NCBI GenBank assembly: GCA_964544115.1
Contig: CAZJBP010000016.1
Span: forward strand, 1 to 29,838
Source of the DNA: CAZJBP01 sp964544115
GTDB taxonomy: Bacteria > Verrucomicrobiota > Kiritimatiellia > UBA8416 > JADHWI01
Reading direction: 5' to 3'
DNA: 29,838 bases
Shown here: positions 7,184-15,657 of the stretch, in pieces
How positions within the stretch are numbered: the first letter of the stretch is position 1
How the letters are laid out: every line of letters starts with the position of its first letter
Position numbers and translations under genes: made by a program
The notes under the pieces: model-generated
Told to the model about the DNA's origin: nothing
The model's database searches: none
The model's input: only the letters and a program-made list of their open reading frames with translations

Positions 7184-9018
7184 GGTTGTGCATCGACGTG
7201 GAGTCGCCGGGCTCGGCCATTTCGCCGCTGCTGTTCGGTCACAACTTCGAGGTCACGCGCCGGGCCGTCTGGAGTGGAATAGGGGCCGAGATGGTGGCGA
7301 ACCGGAAGTTTGCCGCTGTCGAGAACGGCTTTCCCAAGCGTTGGCTCCGACCGGACGGCTGCGGGACGGCAGCACTGGATGAAAAGGCGGCTTACGTGGG
7401 CCGGCACTCGGTGCGGCTGGGCGACGAGGGCCTTGGCGGGATCGCTCAGCAGCAGGACACCCTTACCTTCCGCGAGGGAACGGAATATGTGTTCCGGCTG
7501 CAGGCGCGGTCGACCGCCGAACGCAGTCTCCGACTCGCGATCGCCGCCGGCGATGTTCTCCAGCGTGACGTTCTGCTCAAGCCTGGCGGCTGGCAGACCC
7601 TCTCGGGCCGGTTCGTCTCGCCTGTCACCGTGGATCATGCGCGGCTTGAGATCACCAGCGACACTCCGGGGAGGTTCTGGCTTGGGGCCGTCTCGATCCA
7701 GCCGGCCGACGCGTTTCACGGGATGCGCCGCGATGTGATCGAACTCCTCAGGCGCATCAAGCCCGGCTGCCTGCGCTACCCGGGCGGATGCTATGCGGAG
7801 TTCTATACGTGGAAGGACGGCCTCCTGCCCGTGGACGAGCGGCCGCCGATCGGACCGGTGCCCCTCGACTTCCTGCTCCCGCACACGGACGACACCGACA
7901 CCCACGAGATCGGCATCGACGAGTTCATCGCGCTGTGCCGCGAAATCGGCTGCGAGCCCGCCATCACCGCGCGGCTGAGCGAAACTACGCCGGACGATGC
8001 GGCGGCATGGGTGGAGTACTGCAATGGCGGCCCGGACACGACGTGGGGCCGGGTGCGCGCGGCGCGCGGTCATCGCGAGCCGTACGGCGTCAGATACTGG
8101 TTCGTCGGCAACGAGCTCTACTCGTTCGGGCGCGGCCTGGCGAAGGCCGCCGAGAATTGCGCGGCGCAGAGCCGGTTGTTTTCGGAGGCCATGAAGAAGG
8201 CTGATTCCTCCATCCGCCTGGTCGCGTGCACGAATTTCGTACCGTTTCTCGAAACGCCCGGCTGGAACAGAGCGCTCCTTTCTGTCAGCCGCGGGCTTGT
8301 CGACAGCTGTTCGGTCCACGATTACGCGCTGGGGCATGTTCCGCTGAAGACGGACGACGATCTGGGCAATCTGGCGCTGGCACCTGCGGAAAGCATCCTC
8401 GCCCTTCTGCAGTCCGCCCGGCGTGACTTGGACCGCGAGCTGGGCGCGGACCCGCCGGTGGGCCTGGTGTTCGATGAGTGGAACACCTACTGGGGGCGGG
8501 GCGGCAGCGTGGGCATGGGACTCTTCGTGGCCGGCATCCTCAACCTGCTCTGCCGGGAATCCGCCCACCTCGGCATCGAGATGGCCAATTTCTTCCAGCC
8601 GGTCACTGAAGGCGCCATCAAGGTGTCGCCGCTGGGCGCCGAACTCGACACGGCCGGCCTCGTCTTCGAACTCTTCAACGCGCACCAGGGCAACCGCCTG
8701 CTGAGGCCCCCGGACCTGCCGCCCGGCGGCGACCTGGACGCCTGCGCTTCGATCGCCGCGGATGGTAGCCGGATCTGCGTGACCCTTGTCAACCGCAGCA
8801 TCGCCTCGGACCACCTCGTCGACCTCGAGCTGCAAGGAGGGGGGGCGCCAGAGGCATCGACCGCGACGATCCTTGCCGCCCGCAGCGTCAGCCGCGACGA
8901 GACCGTCTTCGACGAACATGTGGAAACCCACGACACCGGCCGACGAGTCTCCGTGAGGCTTCCCCGCTACAGCGTCGCACGCGTCGACATACGTGTCTCG
9001 CGTCAGGCACCGCACTGA
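7180..9018 (+). CDS. GH51 alpha-L-arabinofuranosidase
   Basis: 612 residues from GTG 7180, which shares bases with the previous TGA (GTGA); upstream in-frame codons give only low-complexity Pro/Arg-rich shadow sequence. Residues about 5-35 (SPLLFGHNFE, GAEMVANRKF) match the N-terminal block of GH51 enzymes. A region around 65-175 looks like an inserted carbohydrate-binding-type beta domain. The barrel then shows CLRYPGGCYAEFY (197-209), FVGNE with acid/base Glu312, a VHDY block and VFDEWNTYW with nucleophile Glu433. GH51 retaining enzymes release terminal alpha-L-arabinofuranose from arabinan or arabinoxylan fragments; some members are endoglucanases. No signal peptide is seen, so it is probably cytoplasmic. 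It closes the plus-strand run and ends 12 bases from a convergent gene. Confidence 0.9.
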   Translation: MRLCIDVESPGSAISPLLFGHNFEVTRRAVWSGIGAEMVANRKFAAVENGFPKRWLRPDGCGTAALDEKAAYVGRHSVRLGDEGLGGIAQQQDTLTFREGTEYVFRLQARSTAERSLRLAIAAGDVLQRDVLLKPGGWQTLSGRFVSPVTVDHARLEITSDTPGRFWLGAVSIQPADAFHGMRRDVIELLRRIKPGCLRYPGGCYAEFYTWKDGLLPVDERPPIGPVPLDFLLPHTDDTDTHEIGIDEFIALCREIGCEPAITARLSETTPDDAAAWVEYCNGGPDTTWGRVRAARGHREPYGVRYWFVGNELYSFGRGLAKAAENCAAQSRLFSEAMKKADSSIRLVACTNFVPFLETPGWNRALLSVSRGLVDSCSVHDYALGHVPLKTDDDLGNLALAPAESILALLQSARRDLDRELGADPPVGLVFDEWNTYWGRGGSVGMGLFVAGILNLLCRESAHLGIEMANFFQPVTEGAIKVSPLGAELDTAGLVFELFNAHQGNRLLRPPDLPPGGDLDACASIAADGSRICVTLVNRSIASDHLVDLELQGGGAPEASTATILAARSVSRDETVFDEHVETHDTGRRVSVRLPRYSVARVDIRVSRQAPH

Positions 9019-9030
9019 CTCCGCGTCCGG

Positions 9031-9588
9031 TTACTTGCTGGCCGGTGTCGGCGACATGCCCTTGCCCGCCCGCCGTTCACACCCAGCGAGGGCGGTCGCC
9101 GCGTTCGACGCATGCTCAGCCGGGAGCTGGGAGACGCGCGTGCGGAGGACTGTGATTGCGACGAGCCCGTGGCGCAGGAGGGCTGCGACGAAATCGAGAT
9201 CCTTCTCGCGTCCGGCAGCCAGTTTGCTGGCGGCCAGATCTTCGGGGGCGAGGCACAGCCCCGTTACGCCTTGAGTGGCCGGCGTTGAAACGCGCACGAG
9301 GCGCTCGCGCCATCCCGTCGGCAGGGCTGCCGATTCCGGGAGGATCCCGTGAGCATAGTAGCCGTAGGTCTCATGGAATGGGGAGAGTTCGCCAATAGAG
9401 CCGTCAATGAGGTCGGCCTTTTCGGGCGCCCCGAGGGGAAACGCATCGGCTTCCATGGATCGATGAAGTTCCTCAGGGGCTTCGGGAAAACTCGCCAGAA
9501 TGGCCTGACTGCCCAGTATGACGATCTCCTGCTCGTCCGTGAGCGCCCCGGCCGCCCGCAGGATGTGTTCAAGCTGCGCGCGGGTCAT
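9031..9588 (-). CDS. DUF6036-type nucleotidyltransferase-like protein (toxin-antitoxin-like)
   Basis: 185 residues. The start of the protein reads IVILGSQAIL (22-31), a nucleotidyltransferase-like Gly-Ser motif, and SMEADAFPL (44-52) sits where such folds carry their acidic pair, here E-x-D. Later blocks (CLAPEDLAASKLAAGREKDLDFV) are typical of DUF6036/AbiEii-like proteins, where the segment around K-D follows the catalytic core. The gene overlaps the end of a small upstream gene on the same strand by 20 bases, as is common in two-gene toxin-antitoxin-like modules. Its activity is unproven; members of this fold transfer nucleotides to RNA or protein, or are inactive. It ends 12 bases from the GH51 stop, in convergent orientation. 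Confidence 0.75.
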   Translation of the reverse strand: MTRAQLEHILRAAGALTDEQEIVILGSQAILASFPEAPEELHRSMEADAFPLGAPEKADLIDGSIGELSPFHETYGYYAHGILPESAALPTGWRERLVRVSTPATQGVTGLCLAPEDLAASKLAAGREKDLDFVAALLRHGLVAITVLRTRVSQLPAEHASNAATALAGCERRAGKGMSPTPASK

Positions 9589-9892
9589 GACGAAAACTCC
9601 TATAGAGAGTCCAGCGTTCGCGCGGCGAAATCACGCCGCAGAATGGATTGCTCTGCCGCAATCGTGTGCCGCGCTCGGACGGGTCAAGCAGGGCGGATCG
9701 AATTTCCGGCCACGACTTGGTCAACAGTTCGGCCCAGAGATCAAGATCGGCGCATGGCGCATTCCGGCGCCAGAGCGAGCAACGGGTGCGGGCATCTGCA
9801 ATTGCCCCGTGCTCCGGATCCGCATCGATCCGGTTCGCGACCACGTGGGCGAGCGCAAGGCTGCGCGCGTCGATCTGCTGGTGCGAGCTCAT
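9569..9892 (-). CDS. Small partner gene of the DUF6036 pair
   Basis: 107 residues from ATG 9892. The open frame continues upstream to 10291, but that part is low-complexity Arg/Pro/Gly sequence, while the sequence from MSSHQQID on is protein-like and helical. The motif blocks SERGTRLRQSNPF and ISPRERWTLY near the C-terminus are ones I associate with short proteins encoded just before DUF6036 genes. No strong Shine-Dalgarno is visible. Order (small gene first, overlapping larger gene second) fits an antitoxin/toxin or regulator/enzyme pair. The biochemical role is unknown. Confidence 0.7.
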   Translation of the reverse strand: MSSHQQIDARSLALAHVVANRIDADPEHGAIADARTRCSLWRRNAPCADLDLWAELLTKSWPEIRSALLDPSERGTRLRQSNPFCGVISPRERWTLYRSFRHDPRAA

Positions 9893-10068
9893 GCGGAACA
9901 GTCTAGGATGAGCGCGCGGGTGACGCAACAGATGAATCGGTCCGCGTCCGGCGCGGGCGCATCTCCGTTTCGGTGCACGCCGGATGGTCGCACGCCTATA
10001 TCCACGCGGCCCTGAGCGCGAAAGGCTGCGGGAGGGGGCCCGAAACAAGCGGGTACGCCCCCCCTTTA

Positions 10069-10094
10069 CCGCCCCGCCCGAAGGGCCGGGGCGG
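10069..10094. repeat. GC-rich hairpin
   Basis: CCGCCCCG (10069-10076) pairs perfectly with CGGGGCGG (10087-10094). The inner CCC-GAA-GGG can extend the stem across a one-base bulge. No T tract follows on either strand, so it is not a standard intrinsic terminator. Confidence 0.6.
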
Positions 10095-10180
10095 TGGCGA
10101 ACGTGGCGCGGATCGGGTTGCGGCGGTCCCGCCGCTCGAAACCGGACGCGGGAGAGGGGTCCGGATGCAAGGCGCCGAGT

Positions 10181-10210
10181 GGGGGCGCCAGACTTCCGGT
10201 CTGCGCCCCC
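10181..10210. repeat. Long GC-rich hairpin with one bulge
   Basis: GGGGGCG pairs with CGCCCCC and CAGAC with GTCTG, giving a 12-bp stem with one bulged C and a TTCCG loop. It is about 340 bases before the GH38 start. Function unknown; it could be a structured leader or a mobile-repeat remnant. Confidence 0.6.
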
Positions 10211-10305
10211 CGAAGGCAACGCCGCAGACGGGCCCCTATCGCGCGCCCGTGTTTCGACCCGATCCGCGACACATCCCCCCGGCAGCCTCAAGCACAGCGG
10301 GGGCG

Positions 10306-10333
10306 AGATCCCTCACTGCGTTCGGGATGACAC
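10306..10333 (+). repeat. Single copy of the 28-base dispersed repeat
   Basis: AGATCCCTCACTGCGTTCGG followed by GATGACAC. It is identical over 28/28 bases to the right arm of the inverted pair at 22491-22518. No inverted partner is seen nearby. Confidence 0.9.
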
Positions 10334-10547
10334 GTTGCGGGACCGGGCCTCCGAAAGGCGCACGGGGCCGCCAGCCCCGACGGCGGGCCTGGCACCACCC
10401 ATACTATCTTGCACTGAAACGGAGATGCGCCCTCCGGCGCTTGGCTGCCGAATTGGACAGCGGGGGCGGGAAATGGTATCTCTTCAGCCCGACCCCAAAG
10501 GGCGATCCCATGGACGGCGTCGCCAGGAGATCAGAAGAGGAGTTGCC

Positions 10548-13500
10548 ATGTCCTTGCAGGGAATGAAGAATCTGGAGAAGTTGCACCTCGGCAAGATCAC
10601 CGACCGGGTCCGCGAGATCGAGAGCCGGTTCATCTGGACGGACCGGACGCCGGTGACCGATGTGGCGGCGGCGGAGTGCATGCCGCATGTGCCGCTTTCG
10701 GAGGCGAAGACGCTGCGCTACAAGCCCGTGCAGGACGGCTTCCTGTGGGGGCAGCCCTGGAGCACCTGCTGGTTCCGGCTGCGGTTCCGGATTCCGTCCC
10801 ACTTCCGCAACGAGGCCATCGTGCTGCGCTTTGTGAGCGGCGGCGAGTGCATCATCTTCCGCGACGGTGAGCCGGTCCAGGCGCTGGACAACGGCCGGAA
10901 CCAGCACATCCTGACCCGCAAGGCCCGCGGCGGGGAAAAGGTCGAGCTGTACATTGAAGCCGGCGCGAACGGCAGCTTCGGCGATTTCACGCGGCGGACC
11001 ATGAAGCAGCCCGAGATCACCGTTCTCAACCGCGAGGTCTGGGAGGCCTACTGGGACCTGGCCGCGCTGTCGGACATGGTCAGCCTGGACGAGTACAAGC
11101 CTTGGGCGTTCGGCTCCCGCTCGTGGGCGATGGAGCCGGAAGACACGCGCAGGGCGCGCATCGTTTATGCGCTCAACAAGGCCGTGGACCTGTTCGACTA
11201 CGACAACCCTACTCGCGAAGCGTTGCGGGAGCAGGCGCTTGCCGTGCGCCGGGCCCTCAAGCCGGTCTTCGCCTGCAAGGCAAGCGCCTCAGCGCAGACC
11301 CTGGCCTGCATGGGGCACGCCCACATCGACGTGGCATGGCTGTGGCCGCTGGCGGAAACCGTCCGCAAGTGCGCGCGCACCTTCTCCAACGTGCTGGAAC
11401 TGATGGAGCGCTACCCGGAGTTCATCTTCGTGCAGAGCCAGCCCCACCTGTACGAGTTCACGAAGCAGACCTATCCCTCCCTCTACCGGCAGATCCGGGA
11501 GAAGGTACGGCAGGGCAAGTGGATTCCCACCGGCGGCATGTGGGTGGAGTCGGACTGCAACGTGACCAGCGGCGAGAGCCTCGTCCGGCAAATCCTCTTC
11601 GGCACGCGGTTCTTCCGGAAAGAGTTCAACGTAGAGGTCTCGGACGTCTGGCTGCCGGACGTGTTCGGCTACAGCGCGGCGATGCCCCAGATCCTCCTGC
11701 GCAGCGGCCTTTCGCACTTCCTGACGCAGAAGCTGAACTGGAGCCAGTTCACGCGGTTCCCGCACCACTCGTTCTGGTGGGAGGGAATCGACGGGACGCG
11801 CGTGCTGACGCACTTCCCGCCGGTGGACACCTACAACGCCAACCTCTCGGCCGTAGAAGGGCTGATGGGCGAGCGGCGCTACCGCCAGAAGGACCGGTGT
11901 TCCATCCAGGCCGTTCCGTACGGCTACGGGGATGGCGGCGGCGGGCCGACGGCCGCGATGCTGGAGCGCATGCGGCGCTATGGCGACCTGGAAGGCATGC
12001 CGAAGACGGTGCCGATGACCGTGAAGGATTTCTTCGGGCGGCTTGAGAAGGAGTCGTCGGACCTGCCGACGTGGGTGGGCGAGCTGTACTTCGAGCTCCA
12101 CCGGGGCACCTACACCACCCAGGCGTACAACAAGCGCAACAACCGGCTGTGCGAACTTGGGCTGCGGGACGCGGAGCTGCTGTCCGCGCTGGTGATGGTG
12201 CAGGGCGGCCGCTACGACCAGAAGCGTCTCCACGCGGCCTGGAAGACGACGCTGCTGAACCAGTTCCACGACATTCTGCCGGGCAGTTCGATCGACGAAG
12301 TGTACCGCGACTCGGACAAGCACTACGCGGAGGTCCTGGCCGTGGCGAGCGACATCCGCGCGTCGGCCCTCGAGGCGCTGGCGCGCAAGGTGGATACGCG
12401 CGGGGACGGCGCGCCGGTGGTGGCCCTGAACACTCTGGGCTGGGAGCGGACGGGCGTCGTGACGGTCGATGGCCTCGCGCTGAAGAAGGCCCGCGCCTGC
12501 GTGGCCTGTTCCGCCGACGGCGTCGAGACGCCGGTCCAGGTTGGACATGACGGCAAGGCCCGCTTCGTCGGCAGCGTTCCCTCCGTCGGTCACGGCGTGT
12601 TCCATGTTCGGCCGGGCCAAGTTGCGGCCGAGGCTGTCGAGGCCTCGACGCGTCGGCTGGAGAACGACGTGCTGCGTGTGGAGTTCGACGCCCAGGGCCG
12701 GATGGTGCGCGTGTTCGACAAGCGGGCGCGCCGCGAGGTGCTGGAGCCCGGCGAGATCGGGAACCAGCTCGTGGTGTTCGAGGACAAGATGAGCACCTGC
12801 GGCCCGGCCTGGGACGTGGAAATCTACCACAACGACAAGCCGCTGGAACGGGATGGCGTCCTGCTCTCTGCCAAGGTGGTGGAGCAGGGCCCGGTCCGGT
12901 CGGTCGTCCGCTTCGAACGCCGGATCAGCAAATCCATCCTCCGCCAGGACGTGGCGCTGACCCGGGGTTCGGCCCGGCTCGATTTCGAGACCACCATCGA
13001 CTGGCACGAGAAGGAGAAGGACGTCATCCTGAAAGTGGCGTTCCCCGTCAACGTGCGGTCGGACAAGGCACGCTACGAGATCCAGTTCGGCAACGTGGAG
13101 CGGCCCACGCACTGGAACCGCCCGTCCGACTTCGCCATGTTCGAGGTCCCGGCGCAGAAGTGGGCGGACCTGTCGGAGAGCGACTACGGCGTGGCGCTGC
13201 TGAACGACTGCAAGTACGGGCACGACACGCGGGACAACGTCATGCGGCTGACCCTGTTGCGCGCGCCGAAATCGCCGGGCAACACGGCCGACGTGGGCAA
13301 GCCCCACACATTCACCTATGCCCTGCTGCCGCACAGCGGCGGCTACGTCAATGGCGTGGTGCGGGCGGCGCACGAATTGAACGTTCCCATGCTAGCCCAG
13401 ACCGCGACCGCGCGGGCGGGGCAGGTGCCCCCCGTGCTGAGCCGGTTCGCGGTGTCATCGGAGAGCGTGGTCATCGACACGGTGAAGAAGGCCGAGGACG

Positions 13501-13697
13501 ATGGCGGGATCATCGTGCGGCTCTACGAGGCGCACGGCACGCGCGGGCGCTGCGACTTCACGACAACGCTGCCCGTCAAGCGCGTGATCGAAACCAACCT
13601 GATGGAGAAGGAGGAGCGGGCCCTCGCATTCCGCGGTGGCAAAGCGACGCTGCGCTTCCTGCCGTTCCAGATCGTCACGCTGAAACTGATCCTGTAG
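10548..13697 (+). CDS. GH38 alpha-mannosidase
   Basis: 1049 residues from ATG 10548, with AGGAG at 10538-10542. The N-terminal domain (about 1-245) precedes the catalytic domain. GHAHIDVAWLW (256-266) gives zinc ligands His257/Asp259-261 region as in GH38, WLPDVFGYS contains the nucleophile Asp371, and NQFHDILPGSSIDEVY has the conserved His573. The remaining 450 residues are the beta-sandwich domains of the family. Length is normal for cytosolic-type GH38 enzymes (about 1000). Retaining alpha-mannosidases of this family remove alpha-linked mannose from N-glycan-like or mannan fragments; exact linkage preference cannot be read. No signal peptide is present. The ABC exporter gene begins 32 bases downstream, so the two are probably one operon. 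Confidence 0.95.
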   Translation: MSLQGMKNLEKLHLGKITDRVREIESRFIWTDRTPVTDVAAAECMPHVPLSEAKTLRYKPVQDGFLWGQPWSTCWFRLRFRIPSHFRNEAIVLRFVSGGECIIFRDGEPVQALDNGRNQHILTRKARGGEKVELYIEAGANGSFGDFTRRTMKQPEITVLNREVWEAYWDLAALSDMVSLDEYKPWAFGSRSWAMEPEDTRRARIVYALNKAVDLFDYDNPTREALREQALAVRRALKPVFACKASASAQTLACMGHAHIDVAWLWPLAETVRKCARTFSNVLELMERYPEFIFVQSQPHLYEFTKQTYPSLYRQIREKVRQGKWIPTGGMWVESDCNVTSGESLVRQILFGTRFFRKEFNVEVSDVWLPDVFGYSAAMPQILLRSGLSHFLTQKLNWSQFTRFPHHSFWWEGIDGTRVLTHFPPVDTYNANLSAVEGLMGERRYRQKDRCSIQAVPYGYGDGGGGPTAAMLERMRRYGDLEGMPKTVPMTVKDFFGRLEKESSDLPTWVGELYFELHRGTYTTQAYNKRNNRLCELGLRDAELLSALVMVQGGRYDQKRLHAAWKTTLLNQFHDILPGSSIDEVYRDSDKHYAEVLAVASDIRASALEALARKVDTRGDGAPVVALNTLGWERTGVVTVDGLALKKARACVACSADGVETPVQVGHDGKARFVGSVPSVGHGVFHVRPGQVAAEAVEASTRRLENDVLRVEFDAQGRMVRVFDKRARREVLEPGEIGNQLVVFEDKMSTCGPAWDVEIYHNDKPLERDGVLLSAKVVEQGPVRSVVRFERRISKSILRQDVALTRGSARLDFETTIDWHEKEKDVILKVAFPVNVRSDKARYEIQFGNVERPTHWNRPSDFAMFEVPAQKWADLSESDYGVALLNDCKYGHDTRDNVMRLTLLRAPKSPGNTADVGKPHTFTYALLPHSGGYVNGVVRAAHELNVPMLAQTATARAGQVPPVLSRFAVSSESVVIDTVKKAEDDGGIIVRLYEAHGTRGRCDFTTTLPVKRVIETNLMEKEERALAFRGGKATLRFLPFQIVTLKLIL

Positions 13698-13729
13698 GGC
13701 GTTGGGCCGGGGCTGCACCGGGAGGGAGC

Positions 13730-15541
13730 ATGCACAAGGAGCAAGAGCCCGCGTTCAGCCTGAACCACTACTCCACGGGTGAGGTCTGGCGGCGCATGTG
13801 GCCGTTGCTGAGGCCTCACCGCAGGAAGCTGCTGTTCTCTTCCCTGCTGATCACGGTCGTCGGGTTTGCGCTGGCCTCGATGCCGATGCTCAGCAAGTAC
13901 GTGATCGACGTGGCCATCGTTCGCGAGAAGAGCGTGCGACTCGCGGTCATAGCCGTGAGCATCTTCCTCGTCGCCATGACCGTCCGGATGGTGTTCTGGT
14001 ACATCTCGGCGGCCATCGTGGTGCGCGTGCAGGAGGAGGTCATCTTTGCCATGCGGGCGCAGGGGTTCCATCACCTCCAGCGGCTGTGCCTCCGGTTCCA
14101 CTCCAAGTACCCTTCGGGCTTCCTGCACGACAGGGTCTTCATCCAGTCGATCTGTGCCATCGGCAGCCTCGTGTCCAGGTTCTTCTCCTCGGTGGCCATA
14201 GAAGTGCCGAACCTGGTGTTCTCCCTGTTCTTCTCGCGCTCCCGGGGCGTGCCGCTGACGTTCCTCAGCCTGGTCGGGGCCGCAGGTTTCGTTGTGACCG
14301 CCAGGATCATGGGGCCGCGGCTTCACAAGCGCACCTTGGAATGCACGGAGGCGCACAACTGGATCTGCCATTTCATCCAGGACCGGCTGCGTGGAAACAA
14401 GACCATCCAGGCCTTCGCACTGGAGGATCATGTCGGCGCCGACTTCAACGAGCGGATCTACTCGCTGCAGATGAGGTACGTTCGCGCCAGCCTTGAGCGG
14501 CAAGGGTTGGGGTTCGTCACGGAGAGCCTCAGCTACCTGGTCACCGGCGGCATCCTGATCACCGGCGCGTACGCCTGCATCAACTGGAATGAGCAGCCCG
14601 GCACCCTCGTGGCGTTCATCGGCTACCAGGCGCAGTTCATCGGCCTGATTTCGAGCCTGACGGGACTCTACGGCCAGATCTCCGCGACGCGCGCCGGATT
14701 TGACCAGTACCTGACCATCCTCGACACCCGGAGCACGGTCGTCGACAACCCCACGGCCGCCATGCCGGAACCGCCGAGGGGCGAGATCAGCTTCGAGCAC
14801 GTCACCTTCGCCTACGACGGCAAGCCCGTGCTCCACGACGTGTCGTTCAAAGTGACCCGGGGCGAGAAGATCGCGCTGGTGGGCCGCAGCGGCGCCGGGA
14901 AGACGACGATCACCAGCCTTCTCCTGCGCTTCTACGATCCCGACCAGGGGCGGATCACGTTCGACGGCCTCGACGTCCGCTCCCTGCCGCTGCGACCGTA
15001 CCGCTCCCGCTACGGCGTCGTGCTCCAGGATGCGTTTCTCTTCGACGACACCATCGAGGAGAATCTCCGCTGCATCGACCCGCACGCCTCGCCGGAGAAG
15101 ATCCGCCAGGCCCTGCAGCGGGCCCAGGCGCTGGAGTTTGTGGACGCTCTCCCGGAGGGGCTTCACTATCGCGTCGGGGAGGGCGGGAGCAAGCTGTCCG
15201 GCGGCCAGCGACAGCGCCTCGCCATCGCGCGCTGCATGCTGCTCGAGCCCACCGTGCTCATCCTCGACGAGGCCACGTCCGCGCTCGACAACGAGTCGGA
15301 GGCCCTGATCAAGAGGTCGCTGGACTCCCTGTTCGAGGGCCACACGGTGTTCGTCGTCGCCCACCGGCTCAGCACCATTCGCGACGCGGACCGCATTCTT
15401 GTGTTCGAGCGGGGGCGGCTCGAGGAGGCAGGGACGTTCGAGGAGCTGCTCGAGAAGCGCGGCCGGTTCCGCCACCTGCACGACATCGCCGTTTCGCCGG
15501 CCTCGCTGCAGATCAAGCTGAAGGAAGCCGGCTTCGCGTGA
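13730..15541 (+). CDS. ABC transporter, fused membrane and ATPase domains (exporter type)
   Basis: 603 residues from ATG 13730 with GGAGGGAG just upstream. Residues about 30-320 form the six-helix membrane domain of type IV (exporter) ABC proteins. The ATPase domain has Walker A GRSGAGKT (385-392), the Q loop near 433, signature LSGGQ (489-493), Walker B VLILDE (509-514) and H-loop His545 (VAHRLSTI). As a half transporter it should act as a homodimer or with another half transporter, moving a lipid, peptide or glycolipid outward. Annotations of the MsbA/multidrug kind would be based on fold only. It is not a sugar importer, as there is no binding protein or separate permease. It follows GH38 by 32 bases. 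Substrate unknown. Confidence 0.94.
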   Translation: MHKEQEPAFSLNHYSTGEVWRRMWPLLRPHRRKLLFSSLLITVVGFALASMPMLSKYVIDVAIVREKSVRLAVIAVSIFLVAMTVRMVFWYISAAIVVRVQEEVIFAMRAQGFHHLQRLCLRFHSKYPSGFLHDRVFIQSICAIGSLVSRFFSSVAIEVPNLVFSLFFSRSRGVPLTFLSLVGAAGFVVTARIMGPRLHKRTLECTEAHNWICHFIQDRLRGNKTIQAFALEDHVGADFNERIYSLQMRYVRASLERQGLGFVTESLSYLVTGGILITGAYACINWNEQPGTLVAFIGYQAQFIGLISSLTGLYGQISATRAGFDQYLTILDTRSTVVDNPTAAMPEPPRGEISFEHVTFAYDGKPVLHDVSFKVTRGEKIALVGRSGAGKTTITSLLLRFYDPDQGRITFDGLDVRSLPLRPYRSRYGVVLQDAFLFDDTIEENLRCIDPHASPEKIRQALQRAQALEFVDALPEGLHYRVGEGGSKLSGGQRQRLAIARCMLLEPTVLILDEATSALDNESEALIKRSLDSLFEGHTVFVVAHRLSTIRDADRILVFERGRLEEAGTFEELLEKRGRFRHLHDIAVSPASLQIKLKEAGFA

Positions 15542-15566
15542 GGCCGCGTTTGCTTTCCCCCGTGGC

Positions 15567-15582
15567 GAACCCGGTGGGGTTC
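15567..15582 (+). terminator. Weak candidate hairpin after the ABC transporter
   Basis: GAACCC (15567-15572) and GGGTTC (15577-15582) form a 6-bp stem with a 4-base loop 25 bases after the stop. There is no T tract, so terminator function is doubtful. Confidence 0.25.
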
Positions 15583-15601
15583 ATGGATCCCGGGTTGGCC
15601 C

Positions 15602-15631
15602 TTGCCTGACAATAGACAATCCTTGTATATT
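15602..15631 (+). promoter_or_regulatory. Probable sigma-70-like promoter of the RHH/PIN pair
   Basis: TTGCCT (15602-15607) and TATATT (15626-15631) are separated by 18 bases and lie in a locally AT-rich stretch 27 bases before the antitoxin start. The -10 element falls inside the operator palindrome below. Confidence 0.55.
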
Positions 15632-15632
15632 G
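15610..15632. promoter_or_regulatory. Operator-like palindrome of the RHH/PIN pair
   Basis: CAATAgACAA (15610-15619) and TTGTaTATTG (15623-15632) are inverted repeats matching at 9 of 10 positions around a 3-base centre. The palindrome covers the -10 region. RHH antitoxins typically repress their own operon by binding such palindromes as dimers of dimers. Confidence 0.6.
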
Positions 15633-15657
15633 CAGGAGAACAAAGGCGAGGAGTTCA

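Larger units (their letters stand above)
9893..10547 (+). other. 655-base divergent intergenic region with hairpins and a dispersed repeat
   Basis: No convincing gene lies here. The frame open from 9984 into the GH38 gene is low-complexity and reads straight through repeat DNA, so I treat it as non-coding. The region separates the DUF6036 pair (leftward) from GH38 (rightward) and must hold both promoters, but I see no clear -35/-10 pair. It contains two strong hairpins (10069-10094 and 10181-10210), a smaller GCGCC/GGCGC hairpin (10427-10440) and one copy of the 28-base dispersed repeat (10306-10333). Confidence 0.6.

Noticed and set aside
9893..10291. N-terminal extension of the small partner gene
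   Set aside because: Low-complexity sequence; the family-like part begins at ATG 9892.
9984..10547. 188-residue N-terminal extension of GH38
   Set aside because: Low-complexity Arg/Pro sequence that runs through a dispersed repeat; the ATG at 10548 has a good ribosome site and starts the family-like sequence.
11289..13373. 694-residue minus-strand frame over GH38
   Set aside because: Antisense shadow of a recognised GH38; composition typical of GC-driven frames.
13523..15481. 652-residue minus-strand frame over the ABC transporter
   Set aside because: Antisense shadow; the plus strand has Walker A, signature and Walker B motifs.
15541..15657. Possible insertion-sequence boundary around the toxin-antitoxin pair
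   Set aside because: No transposase, terminal inverted repeats or target duplication could be found on either side.
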